Origin: Tamarix chinensis
Lineage: Eukaryota; Streptophyta; Magnoliopsida; Caryophyllales; Tamaricaceae
NCBI GenBank assembly: GCA_030549775.1
Contig: CM060180.1
Coordinates: 27,175,590-27,239,589 of the forward strand
Length of the DNA stretch: 64,000 bases
Reading direction: 5' to 3'
In this document: positions 38,003-49,417 of the stretch, piece after piece
How the letters are laid out: each line of letters begins with the position of its first letter
Position numbering within the stretch: the stretch's first letter is position 1
Program-made: the position numbers and the translations under genes
Notes under the pieces: model-generated
What the model saw: the letters and a program-made list of their open reading frames with translations, nothing else
Told to the model about the DNA's origin: nothing
Databases searched by the model: none

Positions 38003-38940
38003 ACAATATTTTGAAATGTGACATGTTCTTCCACATTTAAAATAGGTTATCTTATTCCTGGGGGTTTTTAATGAAGAAACTTATGGTTTCTTACCCTTTG
38101 ATTTTGATTTTTGATAATATGGTATCTGTTTTTGAGGTTGAGGTGCTGGTATGTATTTTTGTTTTGATTTTATATGATAAGTTGGTTTACAATTACTAGT
38201 ACATTTCTTTGGTTTGTTTGATGTTCTAATTATATCAAATTGTTTGCAAAATAAACCTAATTCTTGTTTTGTTTTGTTCAATTCCCATTTTAAATGTCTG
38301 TAAAGTGTTAAGTCTTAACATATTCTTAAACCTTCTTTTTGGGTGAGACTAATTAATTCACCATATGTGAACGTATTATATGGGATTTGATTTCCATGAG
38401 CTTTTTGATTTTGCTTTTAACTCTTTTACCTAAGAGGGGTTTGAATCATGTAAAGTGAATGATTATTGAGTCCAGCTAGAAATTTTTCTTTTCAAAATGG
38501 TTGGTTTGAATCATCCCTAAGCATTACTCTAGTTAGGAATGTGTTTTTATACCATTAGAAATCGCTTAGGTGTTTGCATCTAAGGTTTGAAAGCATTATG
38601 CGTTTTTGTCTTTGAGGTGTGAAGGGTCACCTATAAAGTGTAGAGAGATTGAAAGAATGAGGGATGCAACGACATCAGAAATGGGTTCACCATTTTCATA
38701 AATAATATCTTCATTTTTATCTATTTTTATGGCTTCCAGGATTTGATTTTGTTCCTCTATTGTTAAGTGGAAATCCCACCAACATTTTAATTGACCTAAG
38801 AATTCCACTATCAGGAGTTCTGCTATGGTTCTATCAGAGGTATTTTTTTGTGTTTTGTATACATTGGCTGCCATTGTCATTTGTTGAAGGAGGTTTAGGA
38901 TGTTGTATTCTGACATCCCATCTATATTCCATTCGTACAA
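38003..38940 (-). pseudogene. Pararetroviral coat protein with degraded zinc knuckle
   Basis: Starts with a piece containing EYNILNLLQQMTMAANVY and LKCWWDFHL, typical of the caulimovirid coat region, then a basic stretch (38281-38081). At about 38044-38003 is a CX2CX4HX4C-type knuckle in which the first cysteine is replaced by tyrosine and the glycine before histidine by cysteine. At least one stop or frameshift separates the pieces. Confidence 0.65.
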
Positions 38941-40221
38941 GGAAGATGCCTTCTAGTTTGGTTGAATTAACTTGTTTGGCCTGATTTCTAATTTTAGATC
39001 AGGTGTAGTTTGTCTAGGAATTATTTTCCTAGATGATGAGGGGTTATGAATATGAGCTAGGGTTGGTTCTTGAAGCTCATCATTACCTGTTTGGTCAGTT
39101 TGATTCATCATGTTTATTTAGGAATCTAATTCAGGAGTATCTGGGATTTGAATTTAATTTGATGAAGTTGTTGGGGTAATCTGGTTTAAATTATCCTTGA
39201 TTGTCTGGAGGAATTCTGTTTTTTCAACCTGGATATTTTGTTGACTAGGTTTTGAAATTTCAAATGGTTTGAATACAGGTATTTTCTTTTGCTCTGTATT
39301 TTGGGGCACAGAAGTTATTTGTATTGCCATAAGAATTATCTTTTGAATTTGTTTGTCCAATTTTACCAATTGTGTTCCAATTGTATTCAAGTGGATATTC
39401 GTATAATTGTTTTGAAGAACAATGTTTTTAACATTTTCAGATTCATCCTCTTTTGGCATTCTTAATGGTTTTAATTCCAATGTGTTTTCATCATATGTCA
39501 TTTTGATATTTTGCAAATGTGGATGTTTTGTTTCTGTTGTTCCTTTATTAGTATGCCATGTTTTAGTTTTGTTGTGGATTGTGACTGGGTTTGTTCTTTT
39601 GAATGGGTATTCAATGTTTCTTTATTTGTAGATTATTTCAAACTAATCAAAGAACATTACTTTGATTTTATTGTTTTGCATGAATTTATAGTAATCAGTT
39701 TGAATTTCTTCTCTCTATTCTAAGAAGTGATTAAAGAACCATGTTCTCTTTTTTACATTTTTCTCATAATAGAAATCCTTTTTGAAAATTTATTTGTCAA
39801 TTACGAATTCCTTTTGAATAACATTTAACATATTTTTAGTTATTTCTGAATAAGTTGGAGAATCTGGGGGAGTGTTTGTTTTAATAGATTCTTCATTTTC
39901 AAATTTTTGATATACTAATTTAGGAATTCTGGTTTCATATTTTGCACCTTGAAATGAGGTTCTAGGTATTTCAGAAGTTAAATTCCTTTTTTGATCCTTT
40001 TGTTCCAAGTCGATTATTTTAGGAAGGTTTGAAACTTTTCCTAAGTCAATTGCTGAGGATGTTGAAGCATCGTCTAAATGTCTTAGGCTTTGAGTTCTTC
40101 TGAAACTTAGTTTTACAGTTCCATCTTCAAATTGAGTTAATTGGCTTATTTTGTATTTGGGTTTGGAATTATAGGTTGCGGTTTGTCTTCCTAAGGTGGT
40201 AAGACATTTTCTAATGATCAT
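38941..40221 (-). pseudogene. Pararetroviral polyprotein linker region
   Basis: Two open pieces (40221-39790 and 39516-39154) in a broken frame, rich in S, T, P, K and E, with FEDGTVKLSFRRTQS at the start. The position between movement and coat proteins fits the variable linker of single-polyprotein caulimovirids. No enzymatic motif. Confidence 0.5.
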
Positions 40222-40570
40222 TCTTTAGGAAGGGTTATTTCATTCCATCTTATTTTTTTTGGTATAACTACATTTGATTTTGCCGAATTAGTTTGAAGCA
40301 TTAAAGTCTCTCCTTTTATACTTTGAATTTTAGCTTTGGTTTTGAATGCAGTTTTCATGACCTTATAGCGAATTCTAAAAATCATAGCTACGGGTATTGA
40401 ACCTTCTAAAATTTCATAGCCATGTGTTTTAATTTATAAGGTCAAGGCATGCAGAATGTTTAGATCATCTAAAGTTGGTGAAAAGTTTAGATAACAACTA
40501 AAAAATATCGGTCTAGCACAAAGGCTATTATTTATGGTTCCTTTAATCAGATCCAAACTCTTCGTGTTAC
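40222..40570 (-). pseudogene. Pararetroviral movement protein, C-terminal remnant
   Basis: Translates on the minus strand to a segment with SLDLIKGTINNSL and HGYEILEGSIPVAMIF, resembling the 30K-type movement protein part of caulimovirid polyproteins, with one stop. It is cut on its 5' side near 40570, next to an AC dinucleotide run. Confidence 0.55.
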
Positions 40571-42200
40571 GCACACACACACACATGTATAGAGTTGACT
40601 GTAAAACATTATAAACTCATATTTATAATCATATAACTAATATAGCATACTAGTTAGACATCAAAGCACTTGATTCGAGACCCTTTATATTACGCCCCAA
40701 GATTCTCACCTAGAAGGGGTGAACAAAACCACAACTCGACAAGTAATTGATCAATCTGTCAAAATAGGAATCCAGCTTATTTATAAAAGATTAGAAAACA
40801 TTATACCAAATAAAAACATGTACTTTGAAAAATATTACTAATTATTGATAAATATAGATAACCATAAGATAATCACTGATGAAATTAGAAAGAGTAATAC
40901 AAAGTACATATAAGTCAAAAAATCACGAAATAATGAAATGTTAGTAGTACCAAACAATTAAGTCAATAACTGAACAATAGAAATGGAACAATCAACGCAA
41001 TCAATTCATGGGGTAATTGTCGCCATAAGGGACCCCATAGTTAGAGGTGTCAGTTGGGTTTGTCAGAATAAGTTATGTTGGGTCGGGTCGGGTCGGGTCG
41101 GGTTGTTTGTAGATCAAATCGTATCATTTTGGGTTTAAGTTATTTCAAGTCATTTTATTGCTCTGATTTAGGTCATTCCAAATCTAGATTGGCTTGAGTC
41201 GGGTTTGGATTGAGCTAGTTTGGGTCGAATCAGGTTTGAACTAATCAAGCTTGTGTTTGGATGATTTCATATTTGAGTTAATTCGCCAATTTAAGTTTGG
41301 ATCAACTTAACAAATTGGATTTTAATTAAGTATTGATGGGTTAGGCTGAAGCCGAGCTAATCTCGAATTAGATCACTTTGAATTTGGATCAAATCAGACT
41401 TTAATCGCCAAAATTAATCCAACTTATTACCCTTGTAAGCAATCATTAAGTTCGACTTCATGTAAGCATATGATTACTAATATCTTATTAACTGCTATTT
41501 GTTTATTATTATAATTTTTAAATGTTGTGTTTTTATGCAAAAAAATAGATAAAATTAGAATATCGTTGGTAAATAAACATATCTCCAATAAAAGTAAGAA
41601 AATTAACTAAAATTTAATAAAATAATATATTTTAAATGCTTTAATAATTAATAATACATGTATTTTTTTGTATCATAACCGGTTGATATCAAATTTGGTA
41701 TTGTTGCATCATGTTGATGCCACGTCAGGTTGATAACGGGTTGGATTGATGGTGAGTTGGGTTGATGTCGATTTACGGGTTGGATTTGGGTCGGGTCAGA
41801 ATAATTATATTTGGGTTAGCATCAGATCTGGTCAGTTTTACGTTGAGTTAGGTTGATGAGTTTTTTAAGTTTTGTAAGAATTGAGGCAAGTCGTGTAATT
41901 TTTTACTGCTCCATCCACAAGTTAGGTACAAAAAATGAAAACTAACTATGATCCCTTATTTATTTGAAAAAGGTCAATAGGACACATCCTATGTAGTACA
42001 TTACTAATAATATTAATTAGTAATTTCACGCTGTTGAATGAGATAATAAAAGATTTCTTTACCCATTGGGGACATAGTTACATAAGGCGGTCCTATTAAC
42101 AAAAATAAGATACAATAATTTATTATACAAACCAATCTCTTTACACAATCATTAGAATGTTTGATCCTAATTTTATTATGAAACAACGAAGTAATAAATC
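40571..42200. other. AT-rich intergenic DNA with GGGTC repeats
   Basis: No gene supported. Contains a GGGTC run at about 41080-41105 and degenerate GGGTTGGATC-type words at 41045-41420 and 41700-41880. An AC run is at about 40570-40585. Confidence 0.55.
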
Positions 42201-42639
42201 ATATTTGAAATGCCCCGAAAAATTCTAATCTAAAATATTATATTTAAATGAGATTTTATCATAAAGATTAATTAAATAAATTATTTTGATTAAAATAAAA
42301 GGAAATTAATTAGGAAAAATCAAGGATAAATTTATAAGTGTGTTAATTAAGAGAAATTGGGTATTTTAGCTAATTAAGGATTTGTATTTTAGAAATTAAC
42401 TAAATAAATTATTTTATTTAAAATAATGAGGAGAAAATAGTTTCAAATTAATATTAATTTTATAAATAATTTAATTGGAAGAAAATTAGGGTTTTTGCTA
42501 ATTAAAATAGAAGTTATGGAAAATCTATTAAAAATCCTAATTTAGCCTAAAAAGGGATTTAAATATTATTTTATTTAAATATTATTATTTTTAAATATCC
42601 TAAATATTTAGATTAATTTAATTGGGCCTAACCTATTTT

Positions 42640-43820
42640 ATTTCTCCTTTCCTTTTTCCCTTTTTCTTTTTCCTTCTTCCTTTTTCCTTTTCTTTTTCTT
42701 TCTTTTTCTTTTTCCTATTCTCCTCGCCGAACTGGGCCAGCTCGCGGCCCAGTTCCCCTTTTTCTTTTCTTCTTCTTCTTCTTCGGCGCGGCCCAGCCCG
42801 CGCGGCTGTTTCTTCTGCCAACGCAACGCCGCGTTTTGTTCCTTTTGTCGCCGAAACTCGTCGTTCCATTTAATCCGTTACCCCTCGCGCCCGTTGCCTT
42901 TCTTCCGCCCGAATAAGCGCTGCGTTTCGTCCGTGTTACGGCCGAAGCTCGTCGTTTCATTTAATGCACACTCGACCGCGCGCGAACCGGCCCGGTTCTC
43001 CCCTTTTTCTTTCTTTTCCCGGCCGACCGGCCGCCTCCCTTCCTTCTTCCTTCTTCCTCCTTCCTCCTCCGTCGACGCTGCTGCACCTTCGACCCCGTCA
43101 ATGGCATCTCCGGTTACGGTCAATAATACCGGCCGTTTCTTGTCTCATTGTCTTCCTATTAACTCCAGAAATAACTTCGTATAATTATTTGACGTTAACT
43201 CTCGGCCGTTTCTCCTCCCCAACCTCTCGAAACCCCGAAGCCAACCCAAACGTCGACCGACCGTTTTCCGACGCCGGCTGCCCAAATCCTTGCATTTAAC
43301 ACTTCCATGTCAACCTCCAGCTCCTCTTTATCCATTCCAACATCTATAAATAGCCTAATGGTAGGACCTTTGGATTTCTTTTCTTCCCCGAAACCCTCGG
43401 CCCGAGCTGCCGCCACCCCAACTTCAGACGCCTCATCCGCCACCTTCGGCCAACATCAGCGCCACCGAAACATTCCATTCTCTTCCCTGAAAATTCCTCT
43501 AGTTAACCAGACTATTTTTACCTCTCGATTATTCTTGCACGAGCCTCCATAGCCGTGCCAAGTTGGATGCTCGTTCTCGCCTGAATTTTTACCCAGAAAG
43601 CATTAAACCGCCTTCCGCCGCCGTGCGCCGCCACCTTTGGCTGCACCAACACCATCATTTTGTCCCTCTCCTCTTGGGCAACAATAAACACCTCTTATAT
43701 CACCTCAATTCTCCCTATCTTTTTCCCAACATTCATCTTTCCCTCTTTTCTTCTGTTTTTCCGGCCACCGTCGCCGCCGCCGTGAACCACCGCCGGTGCC
43801 ACCCATCCCCACCAGCTTAA
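42640..43820 (+). other. Pyrimidine-rich tract of LTR C
   Basis: GC-richer, C/T-biased stretch with several overlapping open frames on both strands that reflect composition, not coding. It may be the transcribed leader of the LTR (inference). Confidence 0.6.
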
Positions 43821-43889
43821 GGTTGAACCCTAGACCCTCTCAACCATTTTCCATATTAGTATATGCCTTGATTTAATTTATTTCAATTA

Positions 43890-44366
43890 TTTGCATATAA
43901 TTACCATTATTATTATTCTTAATATGTTTTATTACTATTTGATGAGAAATTTTATTCTGAATTTTACTTGCAGGGTGGAGAGTGGTAATAAAACAATATT
44001 ATTGTTAGTTTTGAATTTTAAGTTATTAAGTGAATTATTATGGGATTATTATCATTCTTCTTAGTATTATTATTAATATTATAATTATTAGAATATTTAT
44101 TATTATTATCATTTTATTAATTATTCTGGAAAATATTAGGCCCTAATTTTGTATTAACATTTGCACTTATTTATTTTAGTATTATTGTTTCTATTGTTCT
44201 TATAACTATTGATGATAATATTATCAGTATCTTTATTATTTTTAATATTATTATATATGTTAGTAATTTTATTATTTATATTAAATAATTGTTAAGTCAT
44301 TAGTTATAAGTAGGGTCGAAACCCCACTTTAAATTTTAAAGCTTATTATTATTATTATTATTATTA

Positions 44367-44402
<36 letters not shown>

Positions 44403-44470
44403 TCATTGATATTAGTTTTATTATCTTTGATATTATTATATTAGTATCATTATTATTATTAGGGTAAAGT
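43890..44470. repeat. ATT-rich microsatellites in LTR C
   Basis: Long ATT runs (about 44345-44402) among degenerate ATT/ATA. Matching positions in LTRs D (54480-56110) and E (58240-59035) are also ATT/AAT repeats. Confidence 0.75.
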
Positions 44471-44904
44471 CTTGAATCCTATATTATCAAGTTTTATAAT
44501 ATCTCTATTATTTTTATGTCTTTAGCAAAGTTAGAATTTTGTTAAGGTTATTATTTGGTCAAAGCCCTAAGGAGGCGTAGGAACGTGCTCCAAGACCGGT
44601 GTCGTTTCAGGTAAGGGGTGCTAAGGCCTATTATGTGCTAATGTGCATTGTGTGCCTCGTATTCTATGCATTCTATGTTTATGATTATTAATTATGCCGT
44701 ATATGATATGACATGGAGTTGAAGTATGCTTTCGTATGACATGTGTATTATTTGTGTATGACCCTGTAAGACATGCATGTGAGGATGTTGATATGATTTT
44801 ATGTGGGAGAAAGGATGAAAAAGGAGGATGGGGAAAGAAGTTGACTAAGGGAAGTGAGTTGACCTAATTTTATGAATTTATGAGGAATAATCTATTGCAT
44901 GGTT

Positions 44905-45430
44905 TTATTTGGAAGAATGTAATCTATGATGTTATATGGGAGAATCGAATTATTGTTTAATTGGGAGAATCTAATTTATGATTTGTGTGGTAAAATCCAA
45001 TTTATGGTTTTATATGGGGAAGTTTAATTTATGGTTTGGTATGATTTTATGTGAGAGAAATTAATATATGGTTTGTATGGAAGAATTTAATTTATGATTT
45101 GATTGGGAGAATATAATTTATGATTTGTTTGGGAGAATCCAAATTATGGTTTTGCTTGGGAGATTCAAATTTATGATTTTATGTGGGAGAATCTAACTTA
45201 TAGTCTTGTATGGGAGAATACAATTTGTGGTTATGAAAGGGGAGAATCTAATCAATTGTATTATGTGGAAAAATCTTTGGGTTTTATATGATTTGAATCC
45301 TTGTGTTGGTATGGATTGAATTTAGGGTTTTGTGTGAATGAATCTTTGGGATGTATATGGTTTGATCTAGGGTTTGGTATGAATGAATCTTTGGGTTATG
45401 TGGATTGAATTTAGGGTTTGGTATGATGAG
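44905..45430 (+). repeat. GGGAGAATCTAATTTATG minisatellite in LTR C
   Basis: About a dozen copies of a roughly 26-30 bp unit, GGGAGAATCTAATTTATGAT, to about 45240, followed by repeats containing GAATCTTTGGGTT and TTTAGGGTTTGGTATG. Not shared with LTR A, D or E. Confidence 0.75.
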
Positions 45431-45903
45431 GTTTTGGGTTTTACATAATGGTTAATGTTTGCATGGTTGAAATTAGGGTTTCACATGGAATTTTAGGGTT
45501 TGCATGAAAAAGGTTCGAAGGTTAGTATGGGGAGATTAATGTCTGCATGGGTATGAAATTATGTGTGGAAAGTTAATTTGGGATGTAAGGAAGGTAATGT
45601 AAGTGTTGTTTGGGTGTTTGAGCACTTGGGATGAAAAATAGCATGTGGAGCAAATTAAGGGTACGAAGGAGACTAAATTAGGGTTTTGGGATAAAACCCT
45701 AGAGTGAGATGTGAAGTAGAATTGGAGGATAAGTGTAAAGGGAGCGATCCATGCATGGCTAGGGTTTGGTGGTAGCATATGTGTATATGGTGATTAAAGA
45801 TGATGATGAATATGGAATTTATGATTTATGATTCGTGCATGTGCATGGTGAAAGCCTTTGAATAAGATACTTAAGACATTAATCACGTAAAGTGGAAGAT
45901 GTT

Positions 45904-46250
45904 GAGACGGGCCCAGACCGATCCACCGGCATAATAGTGGCAGGGAATATTTCCCTCGCGACCGATCCACCGGCTAAAATAGTGGCAGGGAACGTTTCCC
46001 TCGCGACCGATCCACCGGCTATAATAGTGGGGGATCCCGAGCTCAACAAAACAAAACGTTATATGTTGAACGATATGGGAAGACACTAATCACTTAAAGT
46101 GAAACACCGTATGAGAAGGGGCCAGACCGATCCACCGGCTATAATAGTGGCAGGGTATGTTACCCTCGCGACCGATCCACCGGCTAAAATAGTGGCAGGG
46201 AACGTTTCCCTCGCGACCGATCCACCGGCAAAAATAGTGGGGTTCCCGTA
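45904..46250 (+). repeat. Cassette blocks of LTR C
   Basis: Two blocks of three cassettes (GACCGATCCACCGGC plus TAATAGTGG). The spacers are perfect inverted repeats: AGGGAA/TTCCCT at 45942-45956, 45987-46001 and 46197-46211, and AGGGTA/TACCCT at 46152-46166, where both arms have changed together. The blocks are separated by a stretch with CACTTAAAGTG. Confidence 0.85.
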
Positions 46251-46452
46251 ATCGTATGGACTTGAATAAAAGTATGGTGTGACATGATTCTGATAAGAGA
46301 TTAATTAAACAATTAATCTGGATTATATGGGCCTTTGTACTTTTACCTGAATTGTTCATATACCTTTATGATGTTATGTTGGATTATGCCCTGTTATTAT
46401 TCTGCATGGATTATGCGCTTGTGTGTTGGCCTTAGTGCTCGGTTACCTTACT

Positions 46453-46488
46453 CAGTACGTAGCGTACTGATCACCCTTTTTATGGGTG
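46453..46488 (+). repeat. Paired small hairpins of LTR C
   Basis: CAGTACG-TAG-CGTACTG at 46453-46469, then CACCC-TTTTTAT-GGGTG at 46472-46488. Both are conserved as structures in E (60780-60796 and 60799-60815). D keeps the first (52627-52641), and A keeps CAGTAC-TACG-GTACTG (24491-24506). Confidence 0.75.
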
Positions 46489-46774
46489 CTGCTCATTCCC
46501 ACGAGTAGTATGCCCTTCTGATTTGTGCAGGTGGGCGAGATATCAGTTGGGGTTGAGTGTTGAGCATGTTGGGCTCGAGATTCAAGAGAGTTGTGGCCAT
46601 ATCATAGTCTTTATATGACTCTAATTCTTTTTGTTAAACTTTTATCGGTTGTAAGTTTAATTCTCTTTTGGAAATGAATTACATTTCTTGATGCGTACTC
46701 TGAATTTGTTTTACAACCGTTTAATGCTTATTTGGAAATTGAATTGTATTGGTTATTTCTTTTCTTAGCCTTAG

Positions 46775-46820
46775 CACTTGGTACTGGAACGGTCAGAGAG
46801 AACCGGTCTGGTACTAAGTG
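46775..46820 (+). repeat. Terminal hairpin of LTR C
   Basis: Arms CACTTGGTACTGGAACGGT and ACCGGTCTGGTACTAAGTG, about 100 bp before the LTR 3' end, with one G-T pair and a few internal mismatches. Confidence 0.7.
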
Positions 46821-46924
46821 TGGCGGTAACACTTCCAGAATTCACAGGTTTTCAGTGCTTCTAATTTAATTGCTTCCGCTTTTAAGAAAAAAAAAATTAG
46901 TGAATTTTGGGGTGTTACAATATT

Positions 46925-48815
46925 TTTCGTACTTATAAAATAGACACATTTTATGAATAATATTTGATGAATGTATAGAATGAAAAACTAGTTACGAAAC
47001 AATAGATATTTAAAATAGGTCATTGGATAAGTTACCTAACTTAATACACAATTTACAAAAAAAAAAAAACATAAATAATATTAGTTCTCTAATAGGAGAG
47101 CCATGTACGTATAATCATAATGTATTTATTAATACCAAAATTAGGGATCGCCGTCCCTTATCATATTCATTTACCCCGTTCGTGAATAACTTATTATTAT
47201 TACCAAAAATGATTAACGAACCTAAGCTAATAATCTAAACCCAGATATTTGAGGTTGGAAGACTTGTCTCATGCGGTCATGCCATGCGAGCGTATTATAC
47301 ATGTTATACAGGGTTGATAGGTGGCAATGCATGTGTGTGTAGCGTTTATAGTATAAAATCAGGAATATTATCCTATTACTAACAATGGAGATAAGCAATA
47401 ATAGCAGCTAGCTAGCATATATATCATATGATTCATATTATTATGTAAGTGATAACAGGTAAGAGCAACAATATATAACGTCGGTGGAGCAATGGGGCCA
47501 AGGATGACAAGCCTGGAAATGACACATTAAGGACTACTCTAACGGTACAATATCTATATATATTATCAAGCAAGGAACATTAATTTAGCTATTAAGCAAG
47601 GAAGTCGGAGTAGGAAGCAACTATCACGCAGAACAGTAAATATGTACATATGTATTTATATAGGACCGTTATATATCAAGAATAAATTTGAACTCGATTT
47701 ATTTAATAAATGAATATAAAAATAAAGTTTGAACTTAATTTGTTTATGAATAGATTGAGTTTTTAATGTATTGAGCCGACTCGCAAATTTTCGTGGTAAA
47801 TAAGTCAAGTTTATAAATTTTTATACCGTAAACGAATTTAAATTTAAAATTATTATGTTTAAACTTAATTCAATTAATAATAGAGTAGAATTTAAATCTT
47901 ATTTTTAAATTTAATTAATTAAATAAATGAGTCAAACTAAATATTTAATAAGTAGAATGTAAAAAGTTTACGAATCCAACCCTATACTATATGTTTGCAT
48001 GGCTAGGCAACCAGAGCTGAAAGTACAACACAGTGTCGAGCGTGAGAGATGAGACGGGAGAGGTACAGAAGTTAAATTGATAGGGAAATATGCATGAACC
48101 AAGACTAATATACACATATAGCGAAAATGTTGCACAGATTTCAATAAAGACAATCAACTCAAAACAAAAGTTTAGTTATTTATTGGATTTCAGTTTTCAT
48201 TTTTTTAAAGATTTAAAAATTATATTTACAATTTTTATTTTCTGTTTTCAAATTAAAAATTAGAAAATATGAGTTTTTATTTTTGTAAAAAAAATGAAAA
48301 AGATTATAATATATTTTTTTGAAATTTTTATATAAATATATGTTCTTATTTTATTATTGATTTTTTAATTGAAAAATCAATAATAATATTAATACTATTT
48401 TGATTATTACTAAGAATAATTTTAATATGCTTATTACTTTTAGTCATAATAATATTATTATTTAGATTTTACTAATATTTATTAGTCCAAATATTAATAA
48501 AATAATACTAATAATATTATTATCATTGATAACATAGTTAATAATAATAATTATATATTATTATTATTATTATTAACATTAATATTCATAATGATATTAT
48601 TATTCACTTTAAGATTAATATTGTTATCAATATTAAGAAAATAATAATATGCTAATTATTAATATTAAAATTCATAATAACATTATTATTAAAATTAATG
48701 AGTAATTAATAATATAATTACTAATAAAATTAATATTACTAGTATTAATATTAATATCAATTTCATTGATATTAAGAATACATTTATTATTAATGTTAAT
48801 ATTTTATATTTATTA

Positions 48816-48853
<38 letters not shown>

Positions 48854-49414
48854 TTTTTATTACATTGTTGCCGCTTGGACTGTAAATAAGCTGAGCCAGT
48901 TCGATATTCAGCTCAGCTCAGCTTGTTAAAAGTTCGGTTCGGCTCGTTTATTTACTTAAACGAACTTAAAAGTGAGGCTTGGTTCATTTTTTGGCTTTGG
49001 CTCGTGAGCTCGGCTCGACTCGGCTCGTTAAAAGCTCGGTTTGGCTCGTTCGTTTAGTTAAACGAGTCGAGCCCAAACATCATTTTAGGTTCGTTTAGTT
49101 AAACGAGCCGAACCCAAGTTTAGTATTAATATTCGGCTCGGCTCGTTTATAGCCCTAGTCGCCGCTATACAAATGGGTGGGAAAACTTCCTCTTAAAAAA
49201 TTCCTTATATAAATTTTTTGGCTTAAATAGTATTAGTGATGACAAATGTCGTCGTTTATACCCTTATTCACAATGATAAAGCAACTAAAAATTTAGCGGG
49301 GCCGGTTTGATGGAAACAAATTACAATTAGCACTGCATTTTGAGCGATAAGATTCATCACTAATGAATCACACATCTCGCATGCTAAATTTCCCATGACT
49401 ATAAGTGAATATAC
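46925..49414. other. AT-rich intergenic DNA
   Basis: No gene supported. 48330-48860 is ATT/AAT-rich and ends in an AAT run (48822-48851). Short open frames at 47023-47238 and 47968-48153 lack motifs. Confidence 0.5.
48895..49160. repeat. Palindromic GGCTCGTTTA repeat cluster
   Basis: Repeated GCTCGGCTCG and TTCGTTTAGTTAAACGAGC words, the latter nearly perfect palindromes (at about 49046-49065 and 49090-49110). Such GCTCG/TTTAAACGAGC repeats are common in plant genomes. The unit order is irregular. Confidence 0.6.
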
Positions 49415-49417
49415 TAA

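Larger units (their letters stand above)
33465..40570 (-). mobile_element. Endogenous pararetrovirus (Caulimoviridae), decayed
   Basis: Minus-strand order is movement protein C-terminus, linker, coat protein with zinc knuckle, protease, reverse transcriptase, RNase H, a second ORF, then a TATA box and poly(A) signal. That is the layout of caulimovirids with one polyprotein. The second ORF overlapping the RNase H end suggests a Florendovirus-like lineage (inference). Each region is broken by stops or frameshifts, and key residues in protease, RT and zinc knuckle are replaced, so it is a dead integrated copy. The 5' part including the movement protein N-terminus is missing. Confidence 0.75.
42206..46919 (+). 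mobile_element. Giant solo LTR C (4714 bp)
   Basis: Starts TGAAATGCCCC and ends GGGGTGTTACA, flanked by ATATT at 42201-42205 and 46920-46924. Sense order: AT-rich start with TTTAGCCTAAAAAG (also in E and, diverged, D), pyrimidine-rich tract 42640-43820, ATT repeats, donor-like CAG|GTAAGG at 44611, minisatellite, two cassette blocks, hairpins, acceptor-like GTGCAG at 46530, terminal hairpin. Flanks lack a primer site or polypurine tract, so it is a solo LTR. Confidence 0.88.

Noticed and set aside
41045..41880. Possible telomere-like GGGTT repeats
   Set aside because: Units are degenerate GGGTC/GGGTTGG, not the plant TTTAGGG telomere unit; low-complexity DNA is a simpler reading.
45904..46250. 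CRISPR-like spacing of cassettes
   Set aside because: Plant nuclear DNA; repeats are LTR cassettes with near-identical spacers, no cas genes, and spacing is set by inverted repeats.
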